DNA of 9,924 nucleotides from JABDGZ01 sp964487685 (GTDB lineage: Bacteria > Omnitrophota > Gorgyraeia > Zapsychrales > Fredricksoniimonadaceae): contig CAZASA010000084.1 of NCBI GenBank assembly GCA_964487685.1, positions 1 to 9,924 of the forward strand, written 5' to 3'. Below are positions 6,201 through 9,924 of this stretch, in pieces. Position 1 is the first letter of the stretch; each line of letters opens with the position of its first letter. The notes beneath the pieces were generated by a model that saw only the letters and a program-made list of their open reading frames with translations, made no database searches and was not told the origin of the DNA. A program made the position numbers and the translations under genes.

Positions 6201-8450
6201 AAAGAATTAACCCAAAGGGTCAATGACACAATCGCGACTTCTTCCATATCTTCTATCATTCAGTTCCTCGGCTATCCAAGGATCGTTATGCCTACCCGTG
6301 AAGATATTGAACAGGCGACTGATTTACAAATAACTTTGGCGAAACCAGCAAATGGCAGATCAAAGGAAGAAATTGACCTAGAAGAACAGGCCAAGCTTTC
6401 AATTGATTTATTAAGCGGGCTTGTAGGTTCTAATATCATGAGCGCCTATCACCCCATGATGTATTCGCAGTGGATTGGCGATGGGATCCAGATCTGGCGC
6501 CAGATGCAGGCAAGAAGTTCCATCAAAGTCACGGTAAATGAAGCAATGACAGTAAGTCAAAATTCAGAAAAGCCTGCTAATCATGTGGTGCAGCAGATGA
6601 ACCCGGCGATGTTGGCGGAGACTCAGGAAATGTTTAAGTATCTATTAAAAGACCAGGCATTTGATCAATGGCTGGCCTCTGAGGTGATATATAGTGACCA
6701 TTGGAATGATGCGATCAACAAGCTTCATGAAACTGTATTGATAGATGCGCCAACACAGGCGTGGCTTGCGAGCATTGATGTCAGCCAGCGGCCGGAAACG
6801 TTTTATCTATTAAGCCGCTATCTAGATCTCATGAATTTAGGCATGTTTTATCATGGGACTCAAGTGGAGAATTTAGACAGTATCAGAAAATTTGGCTTGG
6901 ACCTTAAAAGAGTTTCGCCATCCATAGCGGATGTTGATCGAGTATATAGCATCCACCGCAGTAAAGGGGGCAGTACAAGTTGGCTTAGTGAGAATATAAG
7001 TTTTGCCAGCAGTCCTTCGACGGCTTTAGGTTATGGTAAAAGCGGTCAAGAGATCCTGAGATTAAGTATCGGCGTGGCACAAGAACTATTGAATGCCGAT
7101 GCTTCAAGGTTCCAGGATAGAACGCCTTTGACTCGAGATGAGAGGGATTTTCTGAGCCGGTATGTTGCGCAATGGGAACCAAGATTTCATGATATTCAGC
7201 CGGTGTTGCTGGCAGTTCCCTTTCACGCTATCTTGCCATTTATCGATGAAGATCTTCATTCTAATATAAAAACTTTAATGGCCTCGCCCAAGCCATTCAT
7301 CGAGGCGGCGGAATTCTTATTAAATATCCGTCGTGAAATAAATCCCGGATTGTCAGCCAATATGGTCGACAAGGTGGTCAGTAATTTAATGGACATTAAC
7401 TTTAACAATGTCCGTACGAATCCTATTGGGAATTTTAAACCGGAAGATATATATGTTGTTGTCAGAAAAGATAATCAATGGGAAATGGTAAAGGTCAATG
7501 AAATCAATAATACGGATTTGCAGGGCACTATTCAAGCATTTAAGGGCCCTATGAGCGCTGATTTCAATACCAAACTAAAACAAGCCGCCCGCCAAGTGAA
7601 TGATTTAACAAAGAGTAAAGCTGGGAATCCGGCGATGAGCGTTTATGCAGAAGGAGTCGAGCGGTTAAGAGCATGGTTAGAAGATAAGAAAAAAAGGGAG
7701 ATAACAAAGGTAAATGAAACGCAAGCTCAAATAGGGAACATTGTTGGTTTATCAAAGTCGCAAGTAGGTCTGCTTTTATATAGGTGGCATAATAATATTA
7801 AGACCGGTGGAAATGAAACAGAGGGTGCCAAGTGGTTAAAGGCATGGGCAGAAGACAAGAAAAAACAGAAGGTAAAAAAGGTAAATGAATCGACAGCGGA
7901 GTTGGCGGGCATAACCGGTTTGAGTCATGGGCAAGTAAACAAAATATTATCTGAAGGTAATTACGGTTTTGAAACCGCTAATCATGAGACAGAAGGAGCC
8001 CAAGATTTAAAAGCATACTTAGAGACGGTACGAGGAGAAAGGTTGAATGAAACGCTGGCTGAATTAGGGGATAGATTTGGAGGATTAAGTAGAGAACGTG
8101 TAAGACAGATTATACGTGATGGTGGATACGGCTCAAAAGCCCGTGGTTCAAGTAAGGCTATGGAAAATGCCCCAAAGCCTTCTAAAAAACCGGGAGAACG
8201 GGGGAACCAGGCGATGAATCCCTCTAAAAATAGTAGAACAGGTGGTATTGATTTGAACGCGGTTAATAAGGATTTACAGGTTCAAAATACCGGTGAGGGG
8301 ATCAAATTTCATATGGACGCTGCCATGATGGCGCAGTTGCGCGATGCGCGAGGGTTTGTGCCGGTGATCATCAATATTGAACCCATGACGGATTTACGGC
8401 AATTTCTTGGCGTCAAAGAAAGCATTGGAAATCCCAGTGGGGTGGGGTAA
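1..8450 (+). CDS. Giant multidomain protein, 5'-truncated, Omnitrophota type
   Basis: The frame is open from the left edge to the TAA at 8448-8450, about 2,815 codons. The first possible start is TTG at 6, but CAA precedes it in frame and the opening residues look like the middle of a conserved module, so the real start lies upstream. Residues are numbered with the TTG codon as 1. Order: conserved module (1-98), signal-like segment (137-170), HEAT-like helices (256-625), caspase-like domain (631-845), methyltransferase-like domain (946-1145), papain-like domain (1160-1400), unassigned part with a methyltransferase-like tail (1447-1770), JAMM-like region (1781-2197), ADP-ribosyltransferase-like domain (2203-2500), three HTH repeats (2549-2719) and a C-terminal module (2746-2814). 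NPAM-type boxes lie at most boundaries. I infer a chimeric, possibly exported, multi-effector protein. I do not recognise a named family for the whole. The coding call is secure; the function is not. Confidence 0.93.
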   Translation, partial: QLRQVYNSLILATWYKKKIKDSILEQVYADQKKVAGVEYTSTVIPAKAGIHNKNDVEAIYQRYLQAFKKGVFNYIKEDTDALTQVTIPRKYFSGGMDLAMNVTNLNPAMGYTHDPAQLPDQSSGYIIRDIMKQISPAMSILPKKSAKLSPNIGKLILAFVSSGILWTAGGCMVNPRMSTVNSLVDTTSLHRMEWVGFDGKLPSPDARLMSRIRDAKEGRRVAQVFDSVEKAKTADGYEFYNRDFKIGSVPFLVDKIMSVKSSDTAIQKIVQSAALRGLKFVLNADEETNRQVFIKVILPALVYTMNSPDLDMREEALASLGNLVDNVSPQAANSLSEGQSNVIEENLIYQMHKNFPRSSAVGQDVTKACLGLLGPDAIARDYNYIMLLYTHFFDLNPDHYEQASLFSQLSEIGNSFDQQHKRQFVDFIAQKLPHADVDTRSEILRALSWMGTKDDSKELLQHIYEIIADPQVSAGLQQSNQDSVLWEQLQGILRISAWINDKHIELGALDYINDSQFSRDIEVRNLGADLLTTLRPSILRMKSKDPQISLYRALAGKLELGEGSINYGWMKEIFHNNEFRKVSDESNLDADNQYFLARMMIFTFQRARVIPTQEKIGRLAAFANRIIEVKSKQIVIFDQNSKVLLIKNGEFADKTKDLQALNAFGVKRITLRIGSKFKDEILHLIETSDSNVFFFNAHGSDNHIWLDPEDKKSIGYDDNDLKLPVAISYEELAKSIIERAKLKGGDLSKDVFILDSCYSGGLEEKEEEALMPFVKSKEKLPQIFGTTGNTFGYIDDFENALLDFQRTHKIKRMTYWDLLKLQPVQDGLYNIKSSRLFFNLDPNEEAELKDILGPSDVDFLKHSMPALPSIDIPVIGSNQNPDHFSTPLTMPLSDLAFNIVYPVVDLPGQESNNNAQLANAAMMGEQDRAMTEDKMAQQGPMGGGGGLNDIVRFFEKQKAWTKGLYKSKGVSLPEKGKDLHIVLIGPGHNLKDLKVLLDRFPLARRIDVLDRNDLSSQIDKFKAERNASGPEIVFTKRSISDASTDIKGADLVLAFNVLDAKSFRPEAFPRIYNNINGMLKPEGIFIMNYSEEVSRYDTYYPHDWISEEGFDKYQYKASDKYHRRKIFRIFDLRPRSGFLFAIKKKLTANSPESSIEKDQVADIRVGEMNFRVHGIMPNQTVLEELSLAVAKTHRAIKAVTNNCLECSHRLAINIKEEINSSETNVLGSKNLSKNPPGITRGKDWERPVSFGNHYVTYVIIDGLHMSIDITSRSYIKGGKIDAEIIIGASRNELENKLMFYYNGDKWETYKESTGGKKGPITINGHEVDMEDFIFKNIRIKYQEEGQSALSSIEGILLIYLLSPDKPNQLKLRLINGTEYGEDASFKLQPSVETEEDVLFKPKGVIKSIEIIDSNEGSIQEKSVEPANPAMAVDQDRAMRGLEIGNTTANMAASLNPIEVLRSIKDQEFDVVSKNGRNFKASIIPDTVSPGLMPLENETQWLILQMIASGKGSSKYPAGMITGIREDEKTHLLTVEWVGGFNYPRILRELKKQTADGQRNMMDLMAILGYAVRDGRYINIVSKIIFHQLYDRVRQDYTMEQVQAEVLQDNKLRSLAVDRIAEKLINADKNDRWTFMLGKQDVKDRLLIKYRGAVTDVQIINLIQTTLYSYFKNRLIDRQIEDYFENAPQGLAQDNMADLMIQFLSRFLPKGGRIATSLAHEDSVARVGSGTSVQNTSLVKLVERNGFRLVSVNQGLGLPRVIFEKIGDTILSDQKEPGNPAMGNIQVDKLMKLMPGQKINIKTAGLNIDYVIKSDGQGEIAIDADSKDTQLGFKSGSFLIKSTALTGEPLIRLLDISKEGQVFLVSNMPDKSTLRGMVEELGFEVEMIELTNGEVFVYKGHEDSGTNISLTLLFYALNLVKGNTHSHTRASVNKYKSEHFIGIPGIPVPEIRSSFPSGQDLVAVWPMGYSAIIAPAGIDVYQIHPNIPNLMKRLLAGDRWSDLMGISRDINLRVSDIEFKYYLDFFLRSRHASLSTVQIEDSLARFGVFVGLRGWDDIQGPTIGKDVKELTQRVNDTIATSSISSIIQFLGYPRIVMPTREDIEQATDLQITLAKPANGRSKEEIDLEEQAKLSIDLLSGLVGSNIMSAYHPMMYSQWIGDGIQIWRQMQARSSIKVTVNEAMTVSQNSEKPANHVVQQMNPAMLAETQEMFKYLLKDQAFDQWLASEVIYSDHWNDAINKLHETVLIDAPTQAWLASIDVSQRPETFYLLSRYLDLMNLGMFYHGTQVENLDSIRKFGLDLKRVSPSIADVDRVYSIHRSKGGSTSWLSENISFASSPSTALGYGKSGQEILRLSIGVAQELLNADASRFQDRTPLTRDERDFLSRYVAQWEPRFHDIQPVLLAVPFHAILPFIDEDLHSNIKTLMASPKPFIEAAEFLLNIRREINPGLSANMVDKVVSNLMDINFNNVRTNPIGNFKPEDIYVVVRKDNQWEMVKVNEINNTDLQGTIQAFKGPMSADFNTKLKQAARQVNDLTKSKAGNPAMSVYAEGVERLRAWLEDKKKREITKVNETQAQIGNIVGLSKSQVGLLLYRWHNNIKTGGNETEGAKWLKAWAEDKKKQKVKKVNESTAELAGITGLSHGQVNKILSEGNYGFETANHETEGAQDLKAYLETVRGERLNETLAELGDRFGGLSRERVRQIIRDGGYGSKARGSSKAMENAPKPSKKPGERGNQAMNPSKNSRTGGIDLNAVNKDLQVQNTGEGIKFHMDAAMMAQLRDARGFVPVIINIEPMTDLRQFLGVKESIGNPSGVG
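132..151. repeat. REP-like palindrome inside coding sequence
   Basis: ATTCCCGC (132-139), GAAA (140-143) and GCGGGAAT (144-151) form a perfect 8-bp inverted repeat around a tetraloop. This is the core of a widespread bacterial repeat whose translation appears in many genomes as VIPAKAGI. Here it is in frame and adds that peptide to the giant protein without breaking the frame. I found no second full copy in the window. Confidence 0.85.
414..515 (+). other. Embedded lipoprotein-like signal segment
   Basis: Residues 137-170, directly after SPAM. A Lys-rich n-region (KKSAKLSPNIGK) is followed by a hydrophobic core (LILAFVSSGILWTA) and then AGGC with Cys170. This has the architecture of a bacterial lipoprotein signal, although Ala rather than Leu stands at -3. 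It lies at least 136 residues inside the giant frame. It could be a relic of a captured lipoprotein gene, an internal membrane anchor, or a true signal used from an internal start. The ATG at 393 has AGGG five bases upstream. Confidence 0.5.
771..1880 (+). other. HEAT/ARM-like alpha-helical repeat region
   Basis: Residues about 256-625. This is a run of amphipathic helix pairs with HEAT-like spacing, for example DMREEALASLGNLV and DTRSEILRALSWMG followed by SKELLQHIYEII. Such solenoids usually act as protein-binding scaffolds. It lies directly before the caspase-like domain, so it may position substrates or regulate the peptidase. The repeats are degenerate; I did not assign individual unit borders, and another helical solenoid type is possible. 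Confidence 0.5.
1896..2540 (+). other. Caspase-like (clan CD) cysteine peptidase domain
   Basis: Residues about 631-845. A beta strand ending FFFNAHG carries His697 (codon 2094-2096), and a second, DVFILDSCYSGG, carries Cys756 (codon 2271-2273). Hydrophobic strand then His-Gly, and hydrophobic strand then Asp-x-Cys-x-Ser-Gly, is the catalytic dyad pattern of caspases, metacaspases and CHAT peptidases. The 59-residue spacing fits. FGTTGNTFGY at 783 fits the strand after the catalytic Cys. Clan CD enzymes often cleave after Asp, Arg or Lys; specificity cannot be read here. It could act in cis on the giant protein or in trans on targets. Confidence 0.75.
2841..3440 (+). other. Rossmann SAM-methyltransferase-like domain
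   Basis: Residues about 946-1145, preceded by a Gly-rich linker (GPMGGGGG). HIVLIGPGHN (979-988) matches motif I, the nucleotide loop. RIDVLDRN with Asp1009 matches the acidic end of strand 2. ADLVLAFNV (1048-1056) matches motif IV, and LKPEG (1078-1082) is the common loop before strand 5. The order and spacing fit class I methyltransferases. The second Gly-rich position is IGPGHN rather than GxGxG, so SAM binding is likely but not certain. The substrate is unknown. Confidence 0.6.
3483..4205 (+). other. Papain-like-fold (Cys/His/Asp) domain, putative
   Basis: Residues about 1160-1400. NNCLECSHRLAINI starts a helix with Cys1202 (or Cys1205). Fifty residues after Cys1202, NHYVTYVIIDG carries His1252, and MSIDIT ends with Asp1267. 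Cys at a helix start, then a His strand and an Asp just before Ile-Thr, is the layout of papain-like, transglutaminase and deamidase folds, including papain-fold toxin domains. The beta-rich tail up to about 1400 is not assigned. The domain is followed by the NPAM box at 1426. Hydrolase, deamidase and transferase activity are all possible. Confidence 0.45.
4344..5315 (+). other. Unassigned region with methyltransferase-like C-terminal part
   Basis: Residues about 1447-1770, between two NPAM boxes. The first 250 residues are mixed and mostly helical, and I do not recognise them. The end has FLPKGGRI (1705-1712), then SLVKLVERNGFRLVSV and RVIFEKIG, which resembles the last strands of a class I methyltransferase (LkPGG loop, final helix, Gly-Phe, last beta hairpin). 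No SAM-binding glycine motif is visible upstream, so it may be a decayed or very divergent second methyltransferase. Confidence 0.35.
5343..6596 (+). other. Beta-rich region with JAMM-like metallopeptidase signature
   Basis: Residues about 1780-2197, bounded by NPAM boxes. NTHSHT places His1923 and His1925 as HxH, and FPSGQD places Ser1955 and Asp1958 as SxxD. The following YSAIIAPAGIDVYQI resembles the strand and hairpin after SxxD in JAMM/MPN domains. The gap between HxH and SxxD is 29 residues, longer than the usual 7, so an insertion loop is required. An upstream catalytic Glu is expected around 1890-1910, where several Glu residues occur. JAMM enzymes are zinc isopeptidases or peptidases. 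The helical part after about 2000 is unassigned. Confidence 0.45.
6612..7505 (+). other. ADP-ribosyltransferase-like (ART) domain
   Basis: Residues about 2203-2500. MFYHGTQVENLDSIRKFGL holds the ART signature start with His2283 in HGT, followed by the typical helix and Gly-Leu. Further on, ISFASSPSTALGYG gives the Ser/Phe-Ala strand and Tyr2343 at the expected helix, and EILRLSI is the following strand. KPEDIYVVV near 2480 looks like the terminal strand, with Glu2480 as one candidate for the final position of the H-Y-E triad. ART folds transfer ADP-ribose from NAD to protein, nucleic acid or small molecules; Tpt1/KptA-like RNA phosphotransferases are related. The target is unknown. About 80 residues before HGT are helical and unassigned. 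Confidence 0.6.
7650..8162 (+). repeat. Three tandem 57-residue HTH repeats
   Basis: Units start at residues 2549, 2606 and 2663, exactly 57 residues (171 bp) apart. Each begins Glu-Gly with a Lys/Arg-rich helix (RLRAWLEDKKK, WLKAWAEDKKK, DLKAYLETVRG), then an Asn-Glu-Thr/Ser turn, a helix, GLS, and a recognition-type helix (KSQVGLLL, HGQVNKIL, RERVRQII). The last unit resembles the sigma70 region-4 helix-turn-helix. Units 1 and 2 are clearly similar at DNA level; unit 3 is more diverged. DNA binding is the obvious role of such folds, which is odd in a probably exported protein. Confidence 0.7.
8241..8450 (+). other. C-terminal GGIDLN module
   Basis: Residues 2746-2814. GGIDLN, then a short beta/alpha stretch with IKFHMDAAM, then GFVPVIINI, LRQFLG and the final GNPSGVG. 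From memory, near-identical short modules close many otherwise unrelated large Omnitrophota proteins, which would fit a shared export or attachment signal. That role is inference; no function is established that I know of. Confidence 0.55.
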
Positions 8451-8459
8451 AATATATCT

Positions 8460-8951
8460 ATGATAATGTATGAGGATATTCTGCAGGCTTTTCATAGGAA
8501 TAAAGTGAAGTATGTATTAGTCGGTGGTCTGGCAGTTAATTTGCAGGGCGCCTCCCGCGGCACATCGGATCTGGATATTCTTGTCGAAATGACAGATGCT
8601 AATTTAGCCAAGGTCATAAAGATCCTGAAGCAGAAGAAATATTTCGTCAAACAGCCGGTTGATCCTATGGGTATTGCCAATCGGGCTACTCGTGAAGACT
8701 GGATCTTTAATAAAAATATGAAGGCATTTTGTTTTTATAAGGATAATGGCGAGCAGGTAGATATCATCATTGATTCGCCGGTTCAATATGCTGAAGCGAG
8801 AAAAAAAGCCGAAATTGTCCGTACCGATCAGATGGCCTTACCGGTTTTATCCATTGACCATCTTATTAAGATGAAGGCAAATACCGGCAGGGACAAAGAT
8901 CAATTTGATATCAATGAATTAAAGAAGATCAAGAAAAGGAAGGCCCTATGA
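8460..8951 (+). CDS. Nucleotidyltransferase-fold protein (AbiEii/MNT-like)
   Basis: 163 residues. YVLVGGLAVNLQGASRGTSDLDILV carries the nucleotidyltransferase signature: Gly22-Gly23, then the metal-binding pair Asp37 and Asp39, with a third carboxylate probably Asp101 in EQVDIII. The tail HLIKMKANTGRDKDQFDI (Lys139, Arg144, Asp147) matches the C-terminal part of AbiEii/DUF6036-type proteins. This family is found in toxin-antitoxin and abortive-infection pairs, where known members modify tRNA or partner proteins. ATG at 8460 starts 9 bases after the giant gene; a GTGGGGTGGGG stretch overlapping that gene's stop codon is the only purine-rich site upstream. A second ATG at 8466 is also possible. 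It overlaps the next gene by 4 bases, which indicates a coupled pair. Confidence 0.85.
   Translation: MIMYEDILQAFHRNKVKYVLVGGLAVNLQGASRGTSDLDILVEMTDANLAKVIKILKQKKYFVKQPVDPMGIANRATREDWIFNKNMKAFCFYKDNGEQVDIIIDSPVQYAEARKKAEIVRTDQMALPVLSIDHLIKMKANTGRDKDQFDINELKKIKKRKAL
8937..8943 (+). promoter_or_regulatory. Ribosome binding site for the 54-residue gene
   Basis: AGGAAGG lies inside the end of the nucleotidyltransferase gene, four bases before the ATG at 8948. Counting from AGGA the spacing is seven. It supports this start and coupled translation through the ATGA overlap. Confidence 0.65.
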
Positions 8952-9112
8952 ACTGGGGATGGGAAAGTGAAGAAGAACGTTTGCGCAAGAATATGGAAAT
9001 GCCGCCTAAAAGGAAATTAGAACTCCTTTATGAGCTGAATCGTTTTATTCAAAAATATTCAACCAAGAACGGCCGCAAGGTGCGCCAGCGTTTGAAAGAA
9101 AATCCCGCCTAA
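8948..9112 (+). CDS. Small charged partner protein, 54 residues
   Basis: Starts MNWGWESEEERLRKNMEM and ends KENPA, with TAA at 9110-9112. It is helical, rich in Lys, Arg and Glu, with two Trp near the start and no membrane segment. The ATG overlaps the upstream stop as ATGA and has a good ribosome binding site. Small Trp/Glu-rich helical proteins with an LELLYELNRFI-like helix are often encoded beside nucleotidyltransferase-fold genes, so it is probably the cognate partner, for example an antitoxin or target subunit. The family name is not known to me. Coding status is supported by the overlap, the ribosome site and sensible codon use. Confidence 0.7.
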   Translation: MNWGWESEEERLRKNMEMPPKRKLELLYELNRFIQKYSTKNGRKVRQRLKENPA

Positions 9113-9133
9113 ATACTAGTCAGAAGATTTTAA

Positions 9134-9161
9134 TTGACATTTGGGTTCTTTTTGGCATAAT
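9134..9161 (+). promoter_or_regulatory. Sigma70-type promoter of rpsA
   Basis: TTGACA at 9134-9139 matches the -35 consensus exactly. After 16 bases, CATAAT at 9156-9161 matches the -10 box in 5 of 6 positions, and TGG before it provides an extended -10. Transcription would start near 9168, giving a leader of about 57 bases before rpsA. Confidence 0.8.
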
Positions 9162-9168
9162 GACCGAA

Positions 9169-9192
9169 CTTTGTGGAGCAGGTCGCACAAAG
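9169..9192 (+). promoter_or_regulatory. Hairpin in the rpsA 5' leader
   Basis: CTTTGTG (9169-9175) and CACAAAG (9186-9192) pair perfectly over 7 bp around a 10-base loop. The stem begins at the predicted transcription start. It could stabilise the transcript's 5' end or serve in S1 autoregulation. There is no run of T after it, so it is not an intrinsic terminator. Confidence 0.5.
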
Positions 9193-9207
9193 AATTCCTG
9201 TTTAAGA

Positions 9208-9214
9208 AAGAAGG
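9208..9214 (+). promoter_or_regulatory. Ribosome binding site of rpsA
   Basis: AAGAAGG ends ten bases before the ATG at 9225. The spacing is slightly long, but it is the only purine-rich site upstream and it supports this start. Confidence 0.6.
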
Positions 9215-9224
9215 TTTTAAATCC

Positions 9225-9924
9225 ATGAGTGCAGAAAGATCATTAATGGAAGAGCTGTACGCCAGTACCTTAAAGGATATTAAGGAAGGCGAAGTGTCAA
9301 AAGGTGTCATTGCCGCGATCACCGCGAAAGAGGTCATCGTCGACATTGGCTTCAAGTCTGAAGGGTTCGTCCCTATTGAGGAGTTCCGTAATCCCGCTGA
9401 ATTGGCTATCGGCCAGCAGCTTGAGGTCTTAATCGAGAATATCGAAGATGACCACGGTCGTTTGATCCTCTCATATGCCAAGGCCGAAAGGCTTAAAGGC
9501 TGGCAGAAATTGTCCGATGATATTAATGAAGGCGATATCCTTGAAGGCCGCGTCATGCGTGCGGTCAAGGGAGGTTATATCGTCGATGTTTTTGGTATCG
9601 AGGCTTTCTTGCCGATGTCATTGTCCGCTTTTAAAGGTTTGTCCAACCATGACATTACCACCCATAATTACAAATTTGTCGTGGCCAAGATGAACAAACA
9701 GCGCCGCAACCTGATCCTTTCACGCCGTGAAATGGTCCAGAAAGAACGCGAAGAAGTGCGCGAAAAACTTTGGGCTGAGCTTAAAAAAGGCCAGAAGCGC
9801 CGCGGCAGTGTCAAAGGGATCACCGATTTCGGTGCCTTTATCGATTTAGGCGGAGTTGATGGGCTTTTACATATCACGGATATGAGCTGGAGCCGTATCA
9901 ACCATCCTTCCGAGATCGTTGCCG
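9225..9924 (+). CDS. rpsA: 30S ribosomal protein S1, 3'-truncated
   Basis: 233 codons are visible and the frame is open at the window edge. The protein binds mRNA on the small ribosomal subunit and helps initiation. Domain 1 covers residues 22-85 (EGEVSKGVIAAI, VIVDIGFKSEGFVPIEEF, GRLILSYAKAERLKGW). Domain 2 covers about 103-172 (EGDILEGRVMRAVKGGYIVDV, EAFLPMSL, RNLILSRR). Domain 3 starts at about 188 with GQKRRGSVKGITDFGAFIDL and GVDGLLHITDMSW and is cut by the edge. This is the usual S1 order: two weakly RNA-binding domains, then the first canonical one. It has its own promoter, so it is probably transcribed independently of the cassette upstream. GC-rich third positions are more common here than in the giant gene. 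Confidence 0.95.
   Translation, partial: MSAERSLMEELYASTLKDIKEGEVSKGVIAAITAKEVIVDIGFKSEGFVPIEEFRNPAELAIGQQLEVLIENIEDDHGRLILSYAKAERLKGWQKLSDDINEGDILEGRVMRAVKGGYIVDVFGIEAFLPMSLSAFKGLSNHDITTHNYKFVVAKMNKQRRNLILSRREMVQKEREEVREKLWAELKKGQKRRGSVKGITDFGAFIDLGGVDGLLHITDMSWSRINHPSEIVA

Larger units (their letters stand above)
318..8216 (+). repeat. Dispersed NPAM boxes at domain joints
   Basis: Exact NPAM occurs at residues 105-108, 1426-1429, 1777-1780, 2199-2202 and 2541-2544, with codons starting at 318, 4281, 5334, 6600 and 7626. Variants are SPAM (M137), NAAM (918-921) and NQAM (2734-2737). DRAM follows at 926-929 and 1434-1437. At DNA level AATCCGGCGATG is identical at 4281, 5334 and 7626, and GGGAATCCGGCGATG is identical at 5331 and 7623. 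The boxes sit where one predicted domain ends and the next begins. The function is unknown; a linker, a processing site or a relic of gene capture would all fit. Confidence 0.7.

Noticed and set aside
8331..8349. GCGCA...TGCGC inverted repeat near the end of the giant gene
   Set aside because: It is only 5 bp long, lies in coding sequence for the C-terminal module and has no T-run, so a terminator is not supported.
9113..9133. Terminator between the cassette and rpsA
   Set aside because: No GC-rich stem followed by T residues is visible; only an ACTAGT palindrome is present.
9116..9568. Open minus-strand frame opposite the rpsA start
   Set aside because: It mirrors the S1 coding frame, has no recognisable protein and would cover the rpsA promoter and leader.

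Overview
The window most resembles a genome fragment from the Candidatus Omnitrophota (former OP3, PVC-related bacteria). This is inferred from protein style, not from a search. One reading frame is open for more than 8.4 kb. Its first ~98 residues (ATWYKKK...VYADQKKVAGV, then PRKYFSGG) and its last ~69 residues (GGIDLN...GFVPVIINI...FLG) recall modules I associate with very large Omnitrophota proteins. The recurring NPAM/DRAM tetrapeptides between its domains give the same impression. The final gene is a clear bacterial rpsA.

Layout. (1) 1-8450: the 3' part of a giant gene that enters from upstream. In order I see: a conserved alpha-helical Omnitrophota-type module interrupted by a REP-like palindrome; an embedded lipoprotein-like signal segment; HEAT/ARM-like helices; a caspase-like (clan CD) cysteine peptidase domain; a Rossmann methyltransferase-like domain; a papain-like Cys/His/Asp domain; an unassigned helical part ending like a methyltransferase C-terminus; a beta-rich part with a JAMM-like metallopeptidase signature; an ADP-ribosyltransferase-like domain; three 57-residue helix-turn-helix repeats; and the short C-terminal module. 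NPAM-type boxes lie at most of the joints. (2) 8460-9112: a two-gene cassette, a nucleotidyltransferase-fold protein and a 54-residue charged partner overlapping it by 4 bases. It begins 9 bases after the giant gene and may be cotranscribed with it. (3) 9113-9224: an intergenic region with a near-consensus sigma70 promoter and a 5' leader hairpin. (4) 9225 to the window end: the start of rpsA (ribosomal protein S1), cut in its third S1 domain.

How it may work together. The giant protein combines several catalytic folds common in polymorphic toxins and secreted effectors (caspase, papain-like, JAMM, ADP-ribosyltransferase) with a possible lipoprotein signal and a possible C-terminal sorting module. 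A surface-attached or secreted multi-effector polyprotein, perhaps processed into parts, is the most interesting reading, but it is an inference. The nucleotidyltransferase pair resembles toxin-antitoxin or abortive-infection modules. rpsA is housekeeping and has its own promoter. I saw no tRNA, rRNA, CRISPR array, transposase or intrinsic terminator.
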